A program made the translations under genes and the position numbers. From positions 24,164 through 88,163 of the forward strand of contig CAJTDK010000015.1 in the NCBI GenBank assembly GCA_910575105.1: DNA of 64,000 bases. The letters run 5' to 3'. Below the pieces are notes generated by a model. That model did no database searches, was not told the origin of the DNA, and saw only the letters and a program-made list of their open reading frames with translations. Below, one piece after another: positions 49,219 to 58,404 of the stretch (positions within the stretch are counted from its first letter, which is position 1; each line of letters starts with the position of its first letter). The stretch comes from Lachnospiraceae bacterium. GTDB taxonomy: Bacteria; Bacillota; Clostridia; Lachnospirales; Lachnospiraceae.

Positions 49219-49923
49219 ATGCTTATGAAAAGGGTACTATTAAAGCTCAGCGGGGAAGCGCTGGCGGGAGAGAAAAAGACCGGCTTTGACGAGGCTACCT
49301 GTCTTGGCGTTGCCAGACAGGTGAAAAAGCTTACCGAGGACGGAATCCAGGTCGCGATCGTGACCGGCGGCGGCAATTTCTGGAGAGGACGGACTAGTGA
49401 GACCATCGACCGGGTGAAGGCGGATCAGATCGGGATGCTGGCGACGGTGATGAACTGTATCTACGTGTCGGACATTTTCCGGTATGCAGGGATGAAGACA
49501 GAGGTGTTCACCCCCTTTGTATGCGGTGCGTTTACCACGCTGTTTTCCAAGGACGCGGCAGTTGAGGCGCTTGAGGGAGGGAAGGTCATCTTCTTTGCGG
49601 GAGGGACAGGCCATCCGTATTTTTCCACGGATACCGGCGCGGTGCTCCGTGCTATAGAGATCGAGGCGGACGCCATGCTTCTGGCTAAGGCCATAGACGG
49701 GATCTATGACAGCGACCCGAAGGTGAACCCGGAGGCGGAGAAGTATGACGAGATATCTATTCAGGAGATTATAGATAAGAAGCTTATGGCTGTGGATCTT
49801 ACAGCTTCGATCATGTGTCTGGAGAATCAGATGCCTATGCTGGTGTTCGGGCTGAATGAAGAGAACAGCATTGTAAATACTATGTCTGGGACATTTACGG
49901 GAACGAAAGTGACTGTATCATAA
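49219..49923 (+). CDS. pyrH: UMP kinase
   Basis: This 234-residue protein starts at ATG 49219 (ATG 49225 is also possible) behind AAGGAGCGGGA. It shows the amino-acid-kinase fold with [38 protein letters not shown] and a last part with the UMP-binding loop ([18 protein letters not shown]). It phosphorylates UMP to UDP with ATP; bacterial enzymes are hexamers inhibited by UTP. It is the first gene of the pyrH-frr-uppS-cdsA-dxr-rseP block. rpsB and tsf, often found just upstream, are not here. Confidence 0.97.
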   Translation: MLMKRVLLKLSGEALAGEKKTGFDEATCLGVARQVKKLTEDGIQVAIVTGGGNFWRGRTSETIDRVKADQIGMLATVMNCIYVSDIFRYAGMKTEVFTPFVCGAFTTLFSKDAAVEALEGGKVIFFAGGTGHPYFSTDTGAVLRAIEIEADAMLLAKAIDGIYDSDPKVNPEAEKYDEISIQEIIDKKLMAVDLTASIMCLENQMPMLVFGLNEENSIVNTMSGTFTGTKVTVS

Positions 49924-49936
49924 GGAGGAAAGAAAG

Positions 49937-50488
49937 ATGAATGAGAAACTGAAGGCTTACGAGGAGAAGATGACAAAGACGATGGCGAATCTTGATGGCG
50001 AGCTGGGAGCGATCCGGGCGGGCCGTGCGAATCCGAATGTGCTGAACCGGATCATGGTGGATTACTACGGAACGCCGACGCCGATCCAGCAGGTTGCGAA
50101 CGTATCTGTCCCTGAGGCGCGCATGATCCAGATCCAGCCGTGGGATAAGAGCATGATCAAGGCCATCACGAAGGCGATCCAGACCTCTGACCTGGGGATT
50201 AATCCGAACAATGACGGTTCGGTGATCCGCCTGGTGTTCCCGGAGCTTACGGAGGAGCGCAGAAAAGAGCTGGTGAAGGATGTGAAGAAGAAGGGGGAGG
50301 CAGCCAAGGTTGCGATCCGCAACATCCGGCGCGACGGCAATGATTCTTTAAAGAAGCTTAAGGGTACGGAGGTGTCTGAGGATGAGATCAAGGATATGGA
50401 AGACGATCTTCAGAAGATGACGGATAAGTTTGTCAAAGAGGTTGATAAGGCTGTAGAGGTTAAGTCTAAGGAAGTTATGACGGTTTAA
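49937..50488 (+). CDS. frr: Ribosome recycling factor
   Basis: This 183-residue protein starts at ATG 49937 behind AAGGAGGAAAGA. All family marks are present: the helical start [40 protein letters not shown], the beta domain with [26 protein letters not shown], and the long coiled C-terminus with [26 protein letters not shown]. With EF-G it splits post-termination ribosomes. It stands 13 nt after pyrH. Confidence 0.98.
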   Translation: MNEKLKAYEEKMTKTMANLDGELGAIRAGRANPNVLNRIMVDYYGTPTPIQQVANVSVPEARMIQIQPWDKSMIKAITKAIQTSDLGINPNNDGSVIRLVFPELTEERRKELVKDVKKKGEAAKVAIRNIRRDGNDSLKKLKGTEVSEDEIKDMEDDLQKMTDKFVKEVDKAVEVKSKEVMTV

Positions 50489-50675
50489 TCGGTCGGGTAC
50501 GGTTTAAGGATGGAGATGAGTATTTGTGCGGCGTAACGCACAGTGTGGGGACAGGCGCTTAAGAAAAAGGGTCTGTCCTTCTAGGTATTAAGAACCGGCG
50601 GCTGGAATTTTTGTTGCTGGTCACGGAGTGAACAGTTACGGATTTTTAGCTGTCGGCAGAAAAAGGAGATTGACG

Positions 50676-51395
50676 ATGAATATTCCGCAGCATGTTGCGA
50701 TCATATTAGATGGAAACGGACGGTGGGCGAAGTCTAAGGGGATGCCCCGCAACTACGGTCATGCCCAGGGAAGCAAGAATGTGGAGAGGATCTGCGAGGA
50801 GGCATGGCGCATGGGGATCAAGTACCTGACAGTCTATGCATTTTCTACAGAGAACTGGAACCGTCCTCGGGATGAGGTTGACGCGCTGATGAAGCTTTTG
50901 CGCAATTACATGAAGACCTGCCTGAAGACGGCAAAGAAAAATGATATGAAGATCCGGGTGATCGGGGATCTTAGGAGGCTTGATGAGGACATCCGCACCC
51001 GGATCGCTGAGCTTGAGAAGGCCACTAAGGAGAATGGCGGGCTGAATTTTCAGATTGCCATCAATTACGGCAGCAGGGATGAGATCGTGCGCGCGGTAAG
51101 GCGGCTTGCGGCGGACTGCGCAGAGGGCAGGGCGGATGCGGGTGGTATCGATGAGAAGCTGTTCGGACAGTACCTTGATACGGCGGGTATACCGGATCCG
51201 GATCTTTTGATCCGCACAAGCGGGGAGCTGCGGTTGTCGAATTTCCTGCTGTGGCAGCTTGCCTACACGGAATTTTATTTTACGGATGTATATTGGCCTG
51301 ACTTTACGAAGGAGGAGCTTATAAAGGCGGTAGAGTATTACAATAGCAGGGACAGGCGCTACGGCGGCGTAAAGGAGGGACAGACAGATGTTTAG
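50676..51395 (+). CDS. uppS: Undecaprenyl diphosphate synthase
   Basis: The start ATG 50676 follows AAAAGGAGATTGACG. The 239-residue cis-prenyltransferase has HVAIILDGNGRWAKSKGMPRNYGHAQG (catalytic Asp and the diphosphate-binding Arg/His set), YAFSTENWNRP, GGLNFQIAINYGSRDEI and LLIRTSGELRLSNFLLWQLAYTEFYF. It makes the C55 lipid carrier for cell-wall synthesis from IPP and farnesyl diphosphate. It overlaps cdsA by 8 nt. Confidence 0.97.
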   Translation: MNIPQHVAIILDGNGRWAKSKGMPRNYGHAQGSKNVERICEEAWRMGIKYLTVYAFSTENWNRPRDEVDALMKLLRNYMKTCLKTAKKNDMKIRVIGDLRRLDEDIRTRIAELEKATKENGGLNFQIAINYGSRDEIVRAVRRLAADCAEGRADAGGIDEKLFGQYLDTAGIPDPDLLIRTSGELRLSNFLLWQLAYTEFYFTDVYWPDFTKEELIKAVEYYNSRDRRYGGVKEGQTDV

Positions 51396-52185
51396 GACAA
51401 GGCTTCTTAGCGGGATCGTCCTTGTCATCGTGCTGGTTGCCACGGTGGGGCTGGGCGGCAATGTACTGTTCGCGGTTCTTGGAATTATCAGCTTAATTGG
51501 GATGTCTGAATTATATCAGGTGGTGGGCGTGCATAATAAAGTATTAGGGCTTGCAGGGTATCTTGGAGCGGCGGCTTACTATGCATTGCTTTCTGCCGGG
51601 CGTTTGGAATACGTGACGATGCTGTCTGTTCTTTTTCTTGTGCTTTTGATGGCGGTCTACGTGTTTACCTTTCCGTCTTTTCAGGCAGAGCAGGTGATGA
51701 CCGTATTTTTCGGGCTGTTTTACGTGGCGGTGATGCTGTCTTACGTCTATCAGACAAGGCAGCTTCCAGACGGCGGGAGAGTGGTGTGGCTGATCTTTTT
51801 AAGCTCCTGGGGGTGCGATACCTGTGCCTACTGCGTGGGAGTGCTCTTTGGGAAGCATAAGATGGCGCCGAAGCTCAGCCCGAAGAAGTCGGTGGAGGGC
51901 GGTATCGGCGGTGTCCTTGGGGCAGCGCTCCTGGGAGTCTTATTCGCCCTGGCCATGAACCGGTGGGGCGCTGCATCGGCAAGCCCGGCTTACTATGCGG
52001 TGATCTGCGGCGCGGGCGGCATGATCTCCCAGGTGGGGGATCTGGCGGCGTCGGCGATAAAGAGAAACCATGAGATAAAGGATTACGGCAGGCTGATCCC
52101 GGGGCACGGGGGAATCCTCGACCGGTTTGACAGCGTGATTTTTACCGCGCCGGTGATCTATTATCTGGCTGCGTGGCTAGTATAA
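51388..52185 (+). CDS. cdsA: Phosphatidate cytidylyltransferase
   Basis: This 265-residue membrane protein has about seven hydrophobic segments and the family signature SPKKSVEGGIGGVLG ... QVGDLAASAIKRNHEIKDYGRLIPGHGGILDRFDS at its C-terminal side. It makes CDP-diacylglycerol for phospholipid synthesis. The start ATG 51388 overlaps uppS. Its stop codon TAA lies inside the left end of the palindromic repeat at 52179-52339, so the last codons may come from that insertion. Confidence 0.95.
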   Translation: MFRTRLLSGIVLVIVLVATVGLGGNVLFAVLGIISLIGMSELYQVVGVHNKVLGLAGYLGAAAYYALLSAGRLEYVTMLSVLFLVLLMAVYVFTFPSFQAEQVMTVFFGLFYVAVMLSYVYQTRQLPDGGRVVWLIFLSSWGCDTCAYCVGVLFGKHKMAPKLSPKKSVEGGIGGVLGAALLGVLFALAMNRWGAASASPAYYAVICGAGGMISQVGDLAASAIKRNHEIKDYGRLIPGHGGILDRFDSVIFTAPVIYYLAAWLV

Positions 52186-52339
52186 TCCAACTTAAATAAC
52201 CTTATGTTCCACTTGTCTAAATTTTCATCTGCTGCGTTGGCTTCAATCGACGATGCTACCGGCATCGCCTCATTAAGCCGCCTTGCATCTGAAAATTTAT
52301 CCTACGTGAAACATTAAGGATTTTAAGTTGGATTATACT
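52179..52339. repeat. 161-bp palindromic element at the end of cdsA
   Basis: The termini AGTATAATCCAACTTAAA and TTTTAAGTTGGATTATACT are inverted repeats, and the arms continue imperfectly for about 45 bp. The centre holds CGACGATGC-taccg-GCATCGCCTCATT. The left end overlaps the cdsA stop codon. No open frame inside. Confidence 0.65.
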
Positions 52340-52410
52340 GGTATAGTGTATCATTCACTTGCAGCCAGATAGGGCAGATTGAATTTTTAGTTTGCGAGGC
52401 GGATTAATCG

Positions 52411-52470
52411 TTACTGTTCACGGGTCAGGAATGCGCACTGGCTGCGTATTCCGTAAGAACATGATACAGG
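52411..52470. repeat. REP-like hairpin repeat, copy 3
   Basis: TTACTGTTCACGGGTCAGGA, then GGAATGCGCA-ctggc-TGCGTATTCC (52428-52452), then GTAAGAACATGATACAGG. It matches copies at 27158 and 34029. Confidence 0.65.
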
Positions 52471-52522
52471 ATTTAATATCTGCTGTGCCGGCGGAATATA
52501 TTGAAACAGGAGAGATGAATTT

Positions 52523-53665
52523 ATGAAGACAATAGCCATTTTAGGCTCCACTGGATCCATCGGGACGCAGACTCTGGAAGTCGTGCGCGGGAACGGGGAT
52601 ATTCAGGTTATGGGGCTGGCTGCGGGAAATAATATCGACCTTTTGGAAAAGCAGATCCGTGAGTTCCACCCGAAGAAGGCGGCCGTGTGGTCTGAGGAGA
52701 AGGCAAGGGAGCTGCGCGTGCGGGCGGCAGACACGGCTACCGAGATCCTGTCGGGTATGGAAGGGCTGATCGAGGTCGCGGCGATGGATGGGACGCAGAT
52801 ACTGGTGACGGCCATCGTGGGCATGATCGGTATACGCCCCACCATAGAGGCCATAAAGGCGGGGAAGGATATCGCTCTTGCCAACAAGGAGACGCTGGTA
52901 ACGGCAGGCCACCTGATCATGCCGCTGGCAAAGGATATGGGCGTTACGATCCTTCCGGTGGACAGTGAGCACAGCGCCATCTTTCAGTCCCTGCAGGGGA
53001 ATGCGGATAATCCGGTGAAGAAGATACTTTTGACGGCGTCCGGCGGGCCCTTCAGGGGAATGCGGCAGGAGGAGCTTTTAGAGATCCGGGTAGAAGACGC
53101 CTTGAAGCATCCGAACTGGACTATGGGCGCCAAGATTACGATAGATTCCTCCACGATGGTCAATAAGGGCCTTGAGGTGATCGAGGCGAAGTGGCTGTTT
53201 GGCGTGGAGGTAGACGACGTGCAGGTGGTTGTGCAGCCCCAGAGCGTCATCCATTCCATGGTGGAGTATGAAGACGGGGCGGTCATGGCGCAGCTTGGAA
53301 CGCCGGATATGAAGCTTCCTATCCAGTATGCCCTCTATTATCCAAAGAGAAGGTATCTTCCGGGAGAGCGGCTCGATTTCTACAGCATCGGGAAGCTGGA
53401 TTTTGAAAAGCCGGATATGGATACCTTTTACGGGCTTAAGCTTGCCTATGAGGCAGGAAGGAAGGGCGGTTCCCTTCCGACGGTATTCAATGCGGCAAAT
53501 GAGCTGGCGGTCAGCATGTTTTTAAAGCGGGAGGCGAAGTACCTTGAGATCACGGAGATCATCGAGGACTGTATGATGGCCCACAAGAACATCCCGGAGC
53601 CGACGCTTGAACAGATCCTTGAGACGGAGGCGGAAACCTATGAACGGATTAACAGCAGGAGGTAA
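52523..53665 (+). CDS. dxr: 1-Deoxy-D-xylulose-5-phosphate reductoisomerase
   Basis: This 380-residue protein starts at ATG 52523 behind ACAGGAGAGATGAATTT. It has the NADPH site ILGSTGSIGTQTLEV, LANKETLVTAGH, the metal and substrate residues around PVDSEHSAIFQSL, GPFRGM, and TIDSSTMVNKGLEVIEA. It converts DXP to MEP, the first committed step of the non-mevalonate isoprenoid pathway. It is separated from cdsA by 340 bp of repeats, which is unusual for this otherwise tight block, and its stop overlaps the rseP start by one base. Confidence 0.98.
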   Translation: MKTIAILGSTGSIGTQTLEVVRGNGDIQVMGLAAGNNIDLLEKQIREFHPKKAAVWSEEKARELRVRAADTATEILSGMEGLIEVAAMDGTQILVTAIVGMIGIRPTIEAIKAGKDIALANKETLVTAGHLIMPLAKDMGVTILPVDSEHSAIFQSLQGNADNPVKKILLTASGGPFRGMRQEELLEIRVEDALKHPNWTMGAKITIDSSTMVNKGLEVIEAKWLFGVEVDDVQVVVQPQSVIHSMVEYEDGAVMAQLGTPDMKLPIQYALYYPKRRYLPGERLDFYSIGKLDFEKPDMDTFYGLKLAYEAGRKGGSLPTVFNAANELAVSMFLKREAKYLEITEIIEDCMMAHKNIPEPTLEQILETEAETYERINSRR

Positions 53666-54705
53666 TGATTGGTTTGGGTATTATATTTGCAATATTGATT
53701 TTTAGTTTTATCGTGTTCTTTCACGAGCTGGGACATTTTTCCCTGGCGAAGAAAAATGGGATCGACGTGGAGGAATTCGCGATCGGAATGGGGCCGAACC
53801 TGATCTCGAAGGAGTACAAGGGAACCCGCTACTGCATCAAGCTATTCCCCATCGGCGGGATGTGTATGATGGGGGAGGATGAAGAGGCCACGGATTCCCA
53901 GTCGAATTTTAATAATAAGTCTGTGTGGGCGAGGATCGCGACTATCGCGGCGGGACCGGTGTTCAACTTTATCCTTGCGCTTGTGTTTGCCGTGATCCTG
54001 GTGGCGATGGTTGGCTACGATAAGCCGGTCATCAGCGCTGTGGAAGAGGGTTATCCGGCTTATGAGGCAGGGATCGAAGAGGGAGATACGATCGTTAGAA
54101 TGAATGGAAAGAAGATCAATATTTTCCGGGAGATCAATGCGTATAACCAGTTTAACCAGGGGAAGGAGACGGAGTTCGTCTTTGTGCACGGCGGTGAGCA
54201 AAAGAGTGTCACCCTTACGCCGAAGATGGATGAGGAGAAGGGTTATTACCGGTTCGGCATCGGGGGCGGAGCATACACGAAGGCAAACCTTCTCACGGCG
54301 TTGCAGTATGGCGTATATGAGGTGAAGTTCTGGATCTGTACTACGCTTGACAGCCTGAAAAGCCTGGTTACAGGAAAGATCGGCGTAGACCAGCTTTCGG
54401 GGCCGGTGGGTATCGTGAACGTGGTGGATGACACGTACCAGCAGAGCAAGTCCTACGGCGTATTCATGGTCGTTGTCCAGCTTCTCAGTATAGCCGTCCT
54501 TCTGTCGGCGAACTTAGGTGTCATGAACCTTCTGCCTCTTCCGGCGCTGGACGGAGGGAGACTGGTGTTTTTGGCGCTGGAGGCTGTCCGCAGGAAGCGG
54601 ATACCGCCGGAGAAGGAAGGGTATGTACATCTGGTGGGAATCACGCTTTTGATGGCGCTGATGGTGTTTGTGATGTATAATGATATTAAGAGGATATTCT
54701 TTTAG
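53665..54705 (+). CDS. rseP: RseP-type site-2 protease
   Basis: This 346-residue membrane metalloprotease has HELGHF at residues 20-25 in the first helix, a PDZ domain in the middle (ISAVEEGYPAYEAGIEEGDTIVRMNGKKI), and the second metal motif NLLPLPALDGGRL near the C-terminus. It cleaves membrane-anchored anti-sigma factors and remnant signal peptides within the bilayer. The start ATG 53665 shares a base with the dxr stop (TAATG). The two sigma/anti-sigma pairs in this window could be substrates, but nothing proves that. Confidence 0.96.
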   Translation: MIGLGIIFAILIFSFIVFFHELGHFSLAKKNGIDVEEFAIGMGPNLISKEYKGTRYCIKLFPIGGMCMMGEDEEATDSQSNFNNKSVWARIATIAAGPVFNFILALVFAVILVAMVGYDKPVISAVEEGYPAYEAGIEEGDTIVRMNGKKINIFREINAYNQFNQGKETEFVFVHGGEQKSVTLTPKMDEEKGYYRFGIGGGAYTKANLLTALQYGVYEVKFWICTTLDSLKSLVTGKIGVDQLSGPVGIVNVVDDTYQQSKSYGVFMVVVQLLSIAVLLSANLGVMNLLPLPALDGGRLVFLALEAVRRKRIPPEKEGYVHLVGITLLMALMVFVMYNDIKRIFF

Positions 54706-54708
54706 GAG

Positions 54709-54752
54709 AAGTAACAGAGGAGTTGTTGAAAAACAGCTCCTCTGTTACTTCT
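54709..54752. terminator. Bidirectional terminator after rseP
   Basis: GTAACAGAGGAGTTGTT and AACAGCTCCTCTGTTAC pair over 17 bp with one G-U, with AAG and CTT edges. It also ends the CocE-type gene from the right. Confidence 0.85.
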
Positions 54753-56536
54753 TATCTGATCCATTGATCTTCGTCGGAATACGGGATGACAGGCAGATTG
54801 ATATAAGACGCCTGTATACTGTCCACATATACCTTATATTCAATGTCCTGGCTGTTTGGAAGTTGTACCATCCAATGATAGGGATTGGCGTCGTAATTTT
54901 TCACTTCCACTTCAATGCGGTGTCCCTTTTTGAATACCATTGAAGTGTTCATAAGCTCAATCGTATATTCATTGATCTCTCCCGGCACGACCGGCACTTT
55001 TCTTGTATGGTCATTGTTGAACTCCCAGGGTTCTAAGTCTTTCTTTTCAAGTCCTCTGTGGGATGCCCTTAGATTGCCGGTCACAATATTCACCGGCCGG
55101 CTTTCTGGTGCAGCATCATTGAGCATGACGGTAAAGTTGGCGTCTGTTTTATCAATGGCGCACATCAGATGCATCACGATCGGCCCTGTAACTTCGACAT
55201 CTTCTTCCAGGATAGGGGTTCGGAACACGATACTTGGAACTTCGTAGGTTTCATTAGAACCGCCTTTATACGGGCTTTTGTGATTCAGTATCACCGGGGA
55301 GATCTGTTCATCAGTCTCCTTTTCGGTGGAAAGAAGTCCTCCGCTTCGCAGATAGTATCTGGTCCACTGCGTACGTGCCAGAGGCCATTCATACTCGTAA
55401 CGGAATTTTTCTATGCCGCGCACAAGCAGTTTTATGGGAGGTTCATCCATAATGCCGGTATCGATGCCTTTTAACCAGTAATCATACCATCTTAAATATT
55501 CCGGCGTCATGATCCGGTGGGGCAGATGGAGTGCATCGTGTTCTTCAGGAGCGGCCAGTTTTCTCGGAACGGACATATCTCCATGTGTAAATAAGAAAAA
55601 TGGTCCTTGTGAAAAACGTCCCAGTTCGTAATATTCGGAAATCAGGTACATCGGCACTTTTATATCTTCCGGGTGACTTTGTATTGAGCGCTGCTCCCAA
55701 AAATCGCAGTCATCATCGTGCAGCAGGATATCAAAGAAATAGGTCTGGTTTCTGGGCGGCCAGCAGCTCAATATGCCCGAGTACAGCGCGCTATGGCTGA
55801 TGTCCGGATCTTCCAGCCGCTTTTTGATCCTTTCTTTTAGTTCTTCTGTTGTATAAGTCCGCTCTGCCGTAGAGACAGAATTTACATCCGGGCAGAAATC
55901 CGTATACATAAAAGAGCGGTTTACAAATACGCCGCCGGGATAATTGTGATGGTACATATTATCCACGACCTCCACCATCATGATGGCTTTCAGGTGAGGC
56001 GGCTGCAGCGCGGCGACGACCGGCTGAAGGATGGAAAAATAGGAGATGCCGATCATTCCTATATTTCCGTTGCAATAGGGAAGCTGCGCTGTCCATTCGA
56101 TCACGTCATAGCAGTCCTCCTGCTCCTGGCGTCCGTACAGGCCGTCCCAGGCGCCCTCTGATTTGCCGATACCTCTTGGGTCCGGGACAACGACGATATA
56201 GCCGTGCTTCACATATTCATAGATATCTCCGGCTTCAATCGTGTGGTCGAACAGTACAGATTTGAACTGCATGGAAATGCGGTCCATTGTCTGGATGGAC
56301 TTTCCGTATGAGGAAAATGCGACGAGGCCGGGGAACTTCGTGTCTTCGTCTGTATCCGGGCGGTAGATGTCAACGGCCAGAGTGATGCCGTCGCGTACCT
56401 GCATCCGGACGTCCTCTTCCTTAAGCGCCTTATATTTCCCGGGCGTCATGTGTTCAATACCGTTCATGTAGCGGTTATCCCAATATTTTGGTTTTTGTTC
56501 AAGACCAATAATTTTCAGTTTTTCTTTATTTTCCAT
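54752..56536 (-). CDS. CocE/NonD-family hydrolase 1 (S15-like)
   Basis: The start ATG 56536 follows GAGGAGGATATA. The 594-residue protein has an alpha/beta-hydrolase domain with the oxyanion region and PDPRGIGKSEG, the nucleophile in GISYFS (Ser165), a helical cap, and a C-terminal jelly-roll domain (SIVFRTPILEEDVEVTGPIVMHLMC, KKGHRIEVEVKNYDANPYHW). This is the layout of cocaine esterase, X-Pro dipeptidyl peptidase and glutaryl-acylase relatives, which cleave esters or amides. There is no signal peptide. It is co-transcribed after its paralogue (14-nt gap). Confidence 0.88.
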   Translation of the reverse strand: MENKEKLKIIGLEQKPKYWDNRYMNGIEHMTPGKYKALKEEDVRMQVRDGITLAVDIYRPDTDEDTKFPGLVAFSSYGKSIQTMDRISMQFKSVLFDHTIEAGDIYEYVKHGYIVVVPDPRGIGKSEGAWDGLYGRQEQEDCYDVIEWTAQLPYCNGNIGMIGISYFSILQPVVAALQPPHLKAIMMVEVVDNMYHHNYPGGVFVNRSFMYTDFCPDVNSVSTAERTYTTEELKERIKKRLEDPDISHSALYSGILSCWPPRNQTYFFDILLHDDDCDFWEQRSIQSHPEDIKVPMYLISEYYELGRFSQGPFFLFTHGDMSVPRKLAAPEEHDALHLPHRIMTPEYLRWYDYWLKGIDTGIMDEPPIKLLVRGIEKFRYEYEWPLARTQWTRYYLRSGGLLSTEKETDEQISPVILNHKSPYKGGSNETYEVPSIVFRTPILEEDVEVTGPIVMHLMCAIDKTDANFTVMLNDAAPESRPVNIVTGNLRASHRGLEKKDLEPWEFNNDHTRKVPVVPGEINEYTIELMNTSMVFKKGHRIEVEVKNYDANPYHWMVQLPNSQDIEYKVYVDSIQASYINLPVIPYSDEDQWIR

Positions 56537-56550
56537 TATATCCTCCTCAT

Positions 56551-58341
56551 CTATTCCACCCAGTTCTTGTTTTTGCCAGTGACCGGCAGCTCGATCCATG
56601 AAGCATGGCTGCTGTCCATATATATCGAGAAATTCACCTTTCTGGATAATGGATGGGGACCTGCGACACGGCCGGATGTATACAGTCTTGGCAGGCTTGC
56701 CAATTCATTAAAGTCAAAATACTGTTGATCCATTGTCTTGAATTCCACTTCTGCCTGATGGCCCTTTTTGTACATGTTATCGATCGGGGCCATTTCAAAG
56801 ACATATTCATAGATCTGGCCAGGTATCACAGGTTCTTCCCTGGTGTGGATGTTTTTTGGCCGGTGAGCGGTACTTTCCGGTGAAAGTGCCCGCCGGGAGC
56901 ATTTTAGATACCCGGTTGACAGAAGTGTACGGTATCCGCTTCCGCTGTCCTTATCCCACAATTTTACTGCGAGATGCGCGTCTTCAATATCAATGGAAGC
57001 ATGGAGACATGCAGTAACCGGGCCGCAGATCTCGGTGTCTTCGGTAAATATTTCAGAGGCATACACCAGAGCCGGGACATCTTCCGGCATCTGGGAAAGC
57101 CTTGTCGGAGGGATATGCTGTATCATATCCGGCGTTACTTCTGACTGACTCTCCGGATCTTCCGATAACCGATTCCCTTTCCGCAGATACATCTTTTTAT
57201 AATCTGTGTCTGCGCACGGCCATTGGGTTTCATAGCGGTAACGGTTCTCGCCCATTACGTGCAATTTTACCGGAGGTTCGTCCATAATTCCGCTGTCGAT
57301 TCCTTTAAGCCAGTGATCGTACCATCTGAGTTGTTCCGGGACAGGCTTCTCATACGGAGAGGTCCTTGCTGTTGCCGGGTCTATCATCATCAGCTTTTTC
57401 GGAATGTTCTTATCAAGCTTATTGTAGATATCATAGGCGGATATGGTAGAGTATCCATATTCGTAGTACAGCCCTACAATATATGCCGGGATCGTGATTT
57501 TGCGGTCTTTAAAGCTTCTCCTGTCCCACCATCCGCTTTTGAATGGATGGAGCATGACGTCGATGTTCCAGGTATAATGCCTGGGCGGGAAACTGTCAAG
57601 CCCCCGGTAATAATAGGAGTTTGTCGCGATTTCAGGCTGCTTTTTAGCCTGATCAAGCATCGCTTTTAAGTCCTCTTCGGAATTCTCAAGTTCTGCCTCA
57701 GAGACAGTATTTGTGTGCGGTATGTAGCTGCACAGAGGGTAGTTGATATCGCTTAGGATCCCGCCGGGATAACAATCCATGTACAGGTCATCGATTACAT
57801 CAACCGGCATGATCGCTTTCAGATACGGGGGATTCATTGCGGCAACCAAAGGCTGTATCTTGCCCGCATATCCGCATCCGATCATCCCGACATTGCCGTC
57901 GGACAGGTAATGTCCTGCCCAGCGGATGACTTCGCAGCAGTCGATTTGATCCTGCATGCTCAAGATCCCTGTGCATGTTCCTTCGGAATTCAGGATGCCG
58001 CGCGGGTTGGCGACAACGACGATATAGCCCCGGGATGCAAAATAATCAATTCCTCCGATTTCAATTCCCTGTTCGTACATGAATCTTCCTAACCGGATAG
58101 GCGCTCTCTTCATTCCTGCTGCCTGGGCAGCTTTGCCGAATGGCGAGAATCCGACTAACACGGGGTATTTTTTATTGTCATCCGGGCGGTATACGTCGCA
58201 GTATATACGTACGTCATCCTTCATCACAATGGGACGGTCTTTTTCAATTCTGATCTTGTGTACCGGTCTTGAAAGATTTTTGGATTTTTCTTCTGCCTGC
58301 CGGTCCCAATAACAGACAGTTCTGGTTGTATTCTTGTTCAC
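56551..58341 (-). CDS. CocE/NonD-family hydrolase 2, catalytic serine replaced
   Basis: The start is GTG 58341, 6 nt after AGGAGG; an out-of-frame ATGTGA overlaps it. The 596-residue paralogue of the downstream hydrolase keeps the domain layout (ANPRGILNSEG, C-terminal jelly roll ending with MDSSHASWIELPV). Its nucleophile elbow reads GCGYAG where hydrolase 1 has GISYFS, so the serine position is Gly157 with a cysteine just before. It may be catalytically dead, perhaps a partner subunit, or may use Cys156. The promoter upstream resembles the MerR-type promoter at 62226. Confidence 0.85.
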   Translation of the reverse strand: MNKNTTRTVCYWDRQAEEKSKNLSRPVHKIRIEKDRPIVMKDDVRIYCDVYRPDDNKKYPVLVGFSPFGKAAQAAGMKRAPIRLGRFMYEQGIEIGGIDYFASRGYIVVVANPRGILNSEGTCTGILSMQDQIDCCEVIRWAGHYLSDGNVGMIGCGYAGKIQPLVAAMNPPYLKAIMPVDVIDDLYMDCYPGGILSDINYPLCSYIPHTNTVSEAELENSEEDLKAMLDQAKKQPEIATNSYYYRGLDSFPPRHYTWNIDVMLHPFKSGWWDRRSFKDRKITIPAYIVGLYYEYGYSTISAYDIYNKLDKNIPKKLMMIDPATARTSPYEKPVPEQLRWYDHWLKGIDSGIMDEPPVKLHVMGENRYRYETQWPCADTDYKKMYLRKGNRLSEDPESQSEVTPDMIQHIPPTRLSQMPEDVPALVYASEIFTEDTEICGPVTACLHASIDIEDAHLAVKLWDKDSGSGYRTLLSTGYLKCSRRALSPESTAHRPKNIHTREEPVIPGQIYEYVFEMAPIDNMYKKGHQAEVEFKTMDQQYFDFNELASLPRLYTSGRVAGPHPLSRKVNFSIYMDSSHASWIELPVTGKNKNWVE

Positions 58342-58372
58342 ATTTTACCTCCTGATTTTATTTTATATTTGG

Positions 58373-58404
58373 ATTATAAGCTTTTCCCTCCGGGGCAAAG
58401 TCAA
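58373..58404 (-). promoter_or_regulatory. MerR-type promoter of the CocE pair
   Basis: TTGACT (rc 58399-58404), 20-nt spacer, TATAAT (rc 58373-58378). The spacer reads TTGCCCCGGAGGGAAAAGCT. A 19-20-nt spacer is typical of promoters remodelled by MerR regulators, and the same layout is found at 62226. Confidence 0.7.
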
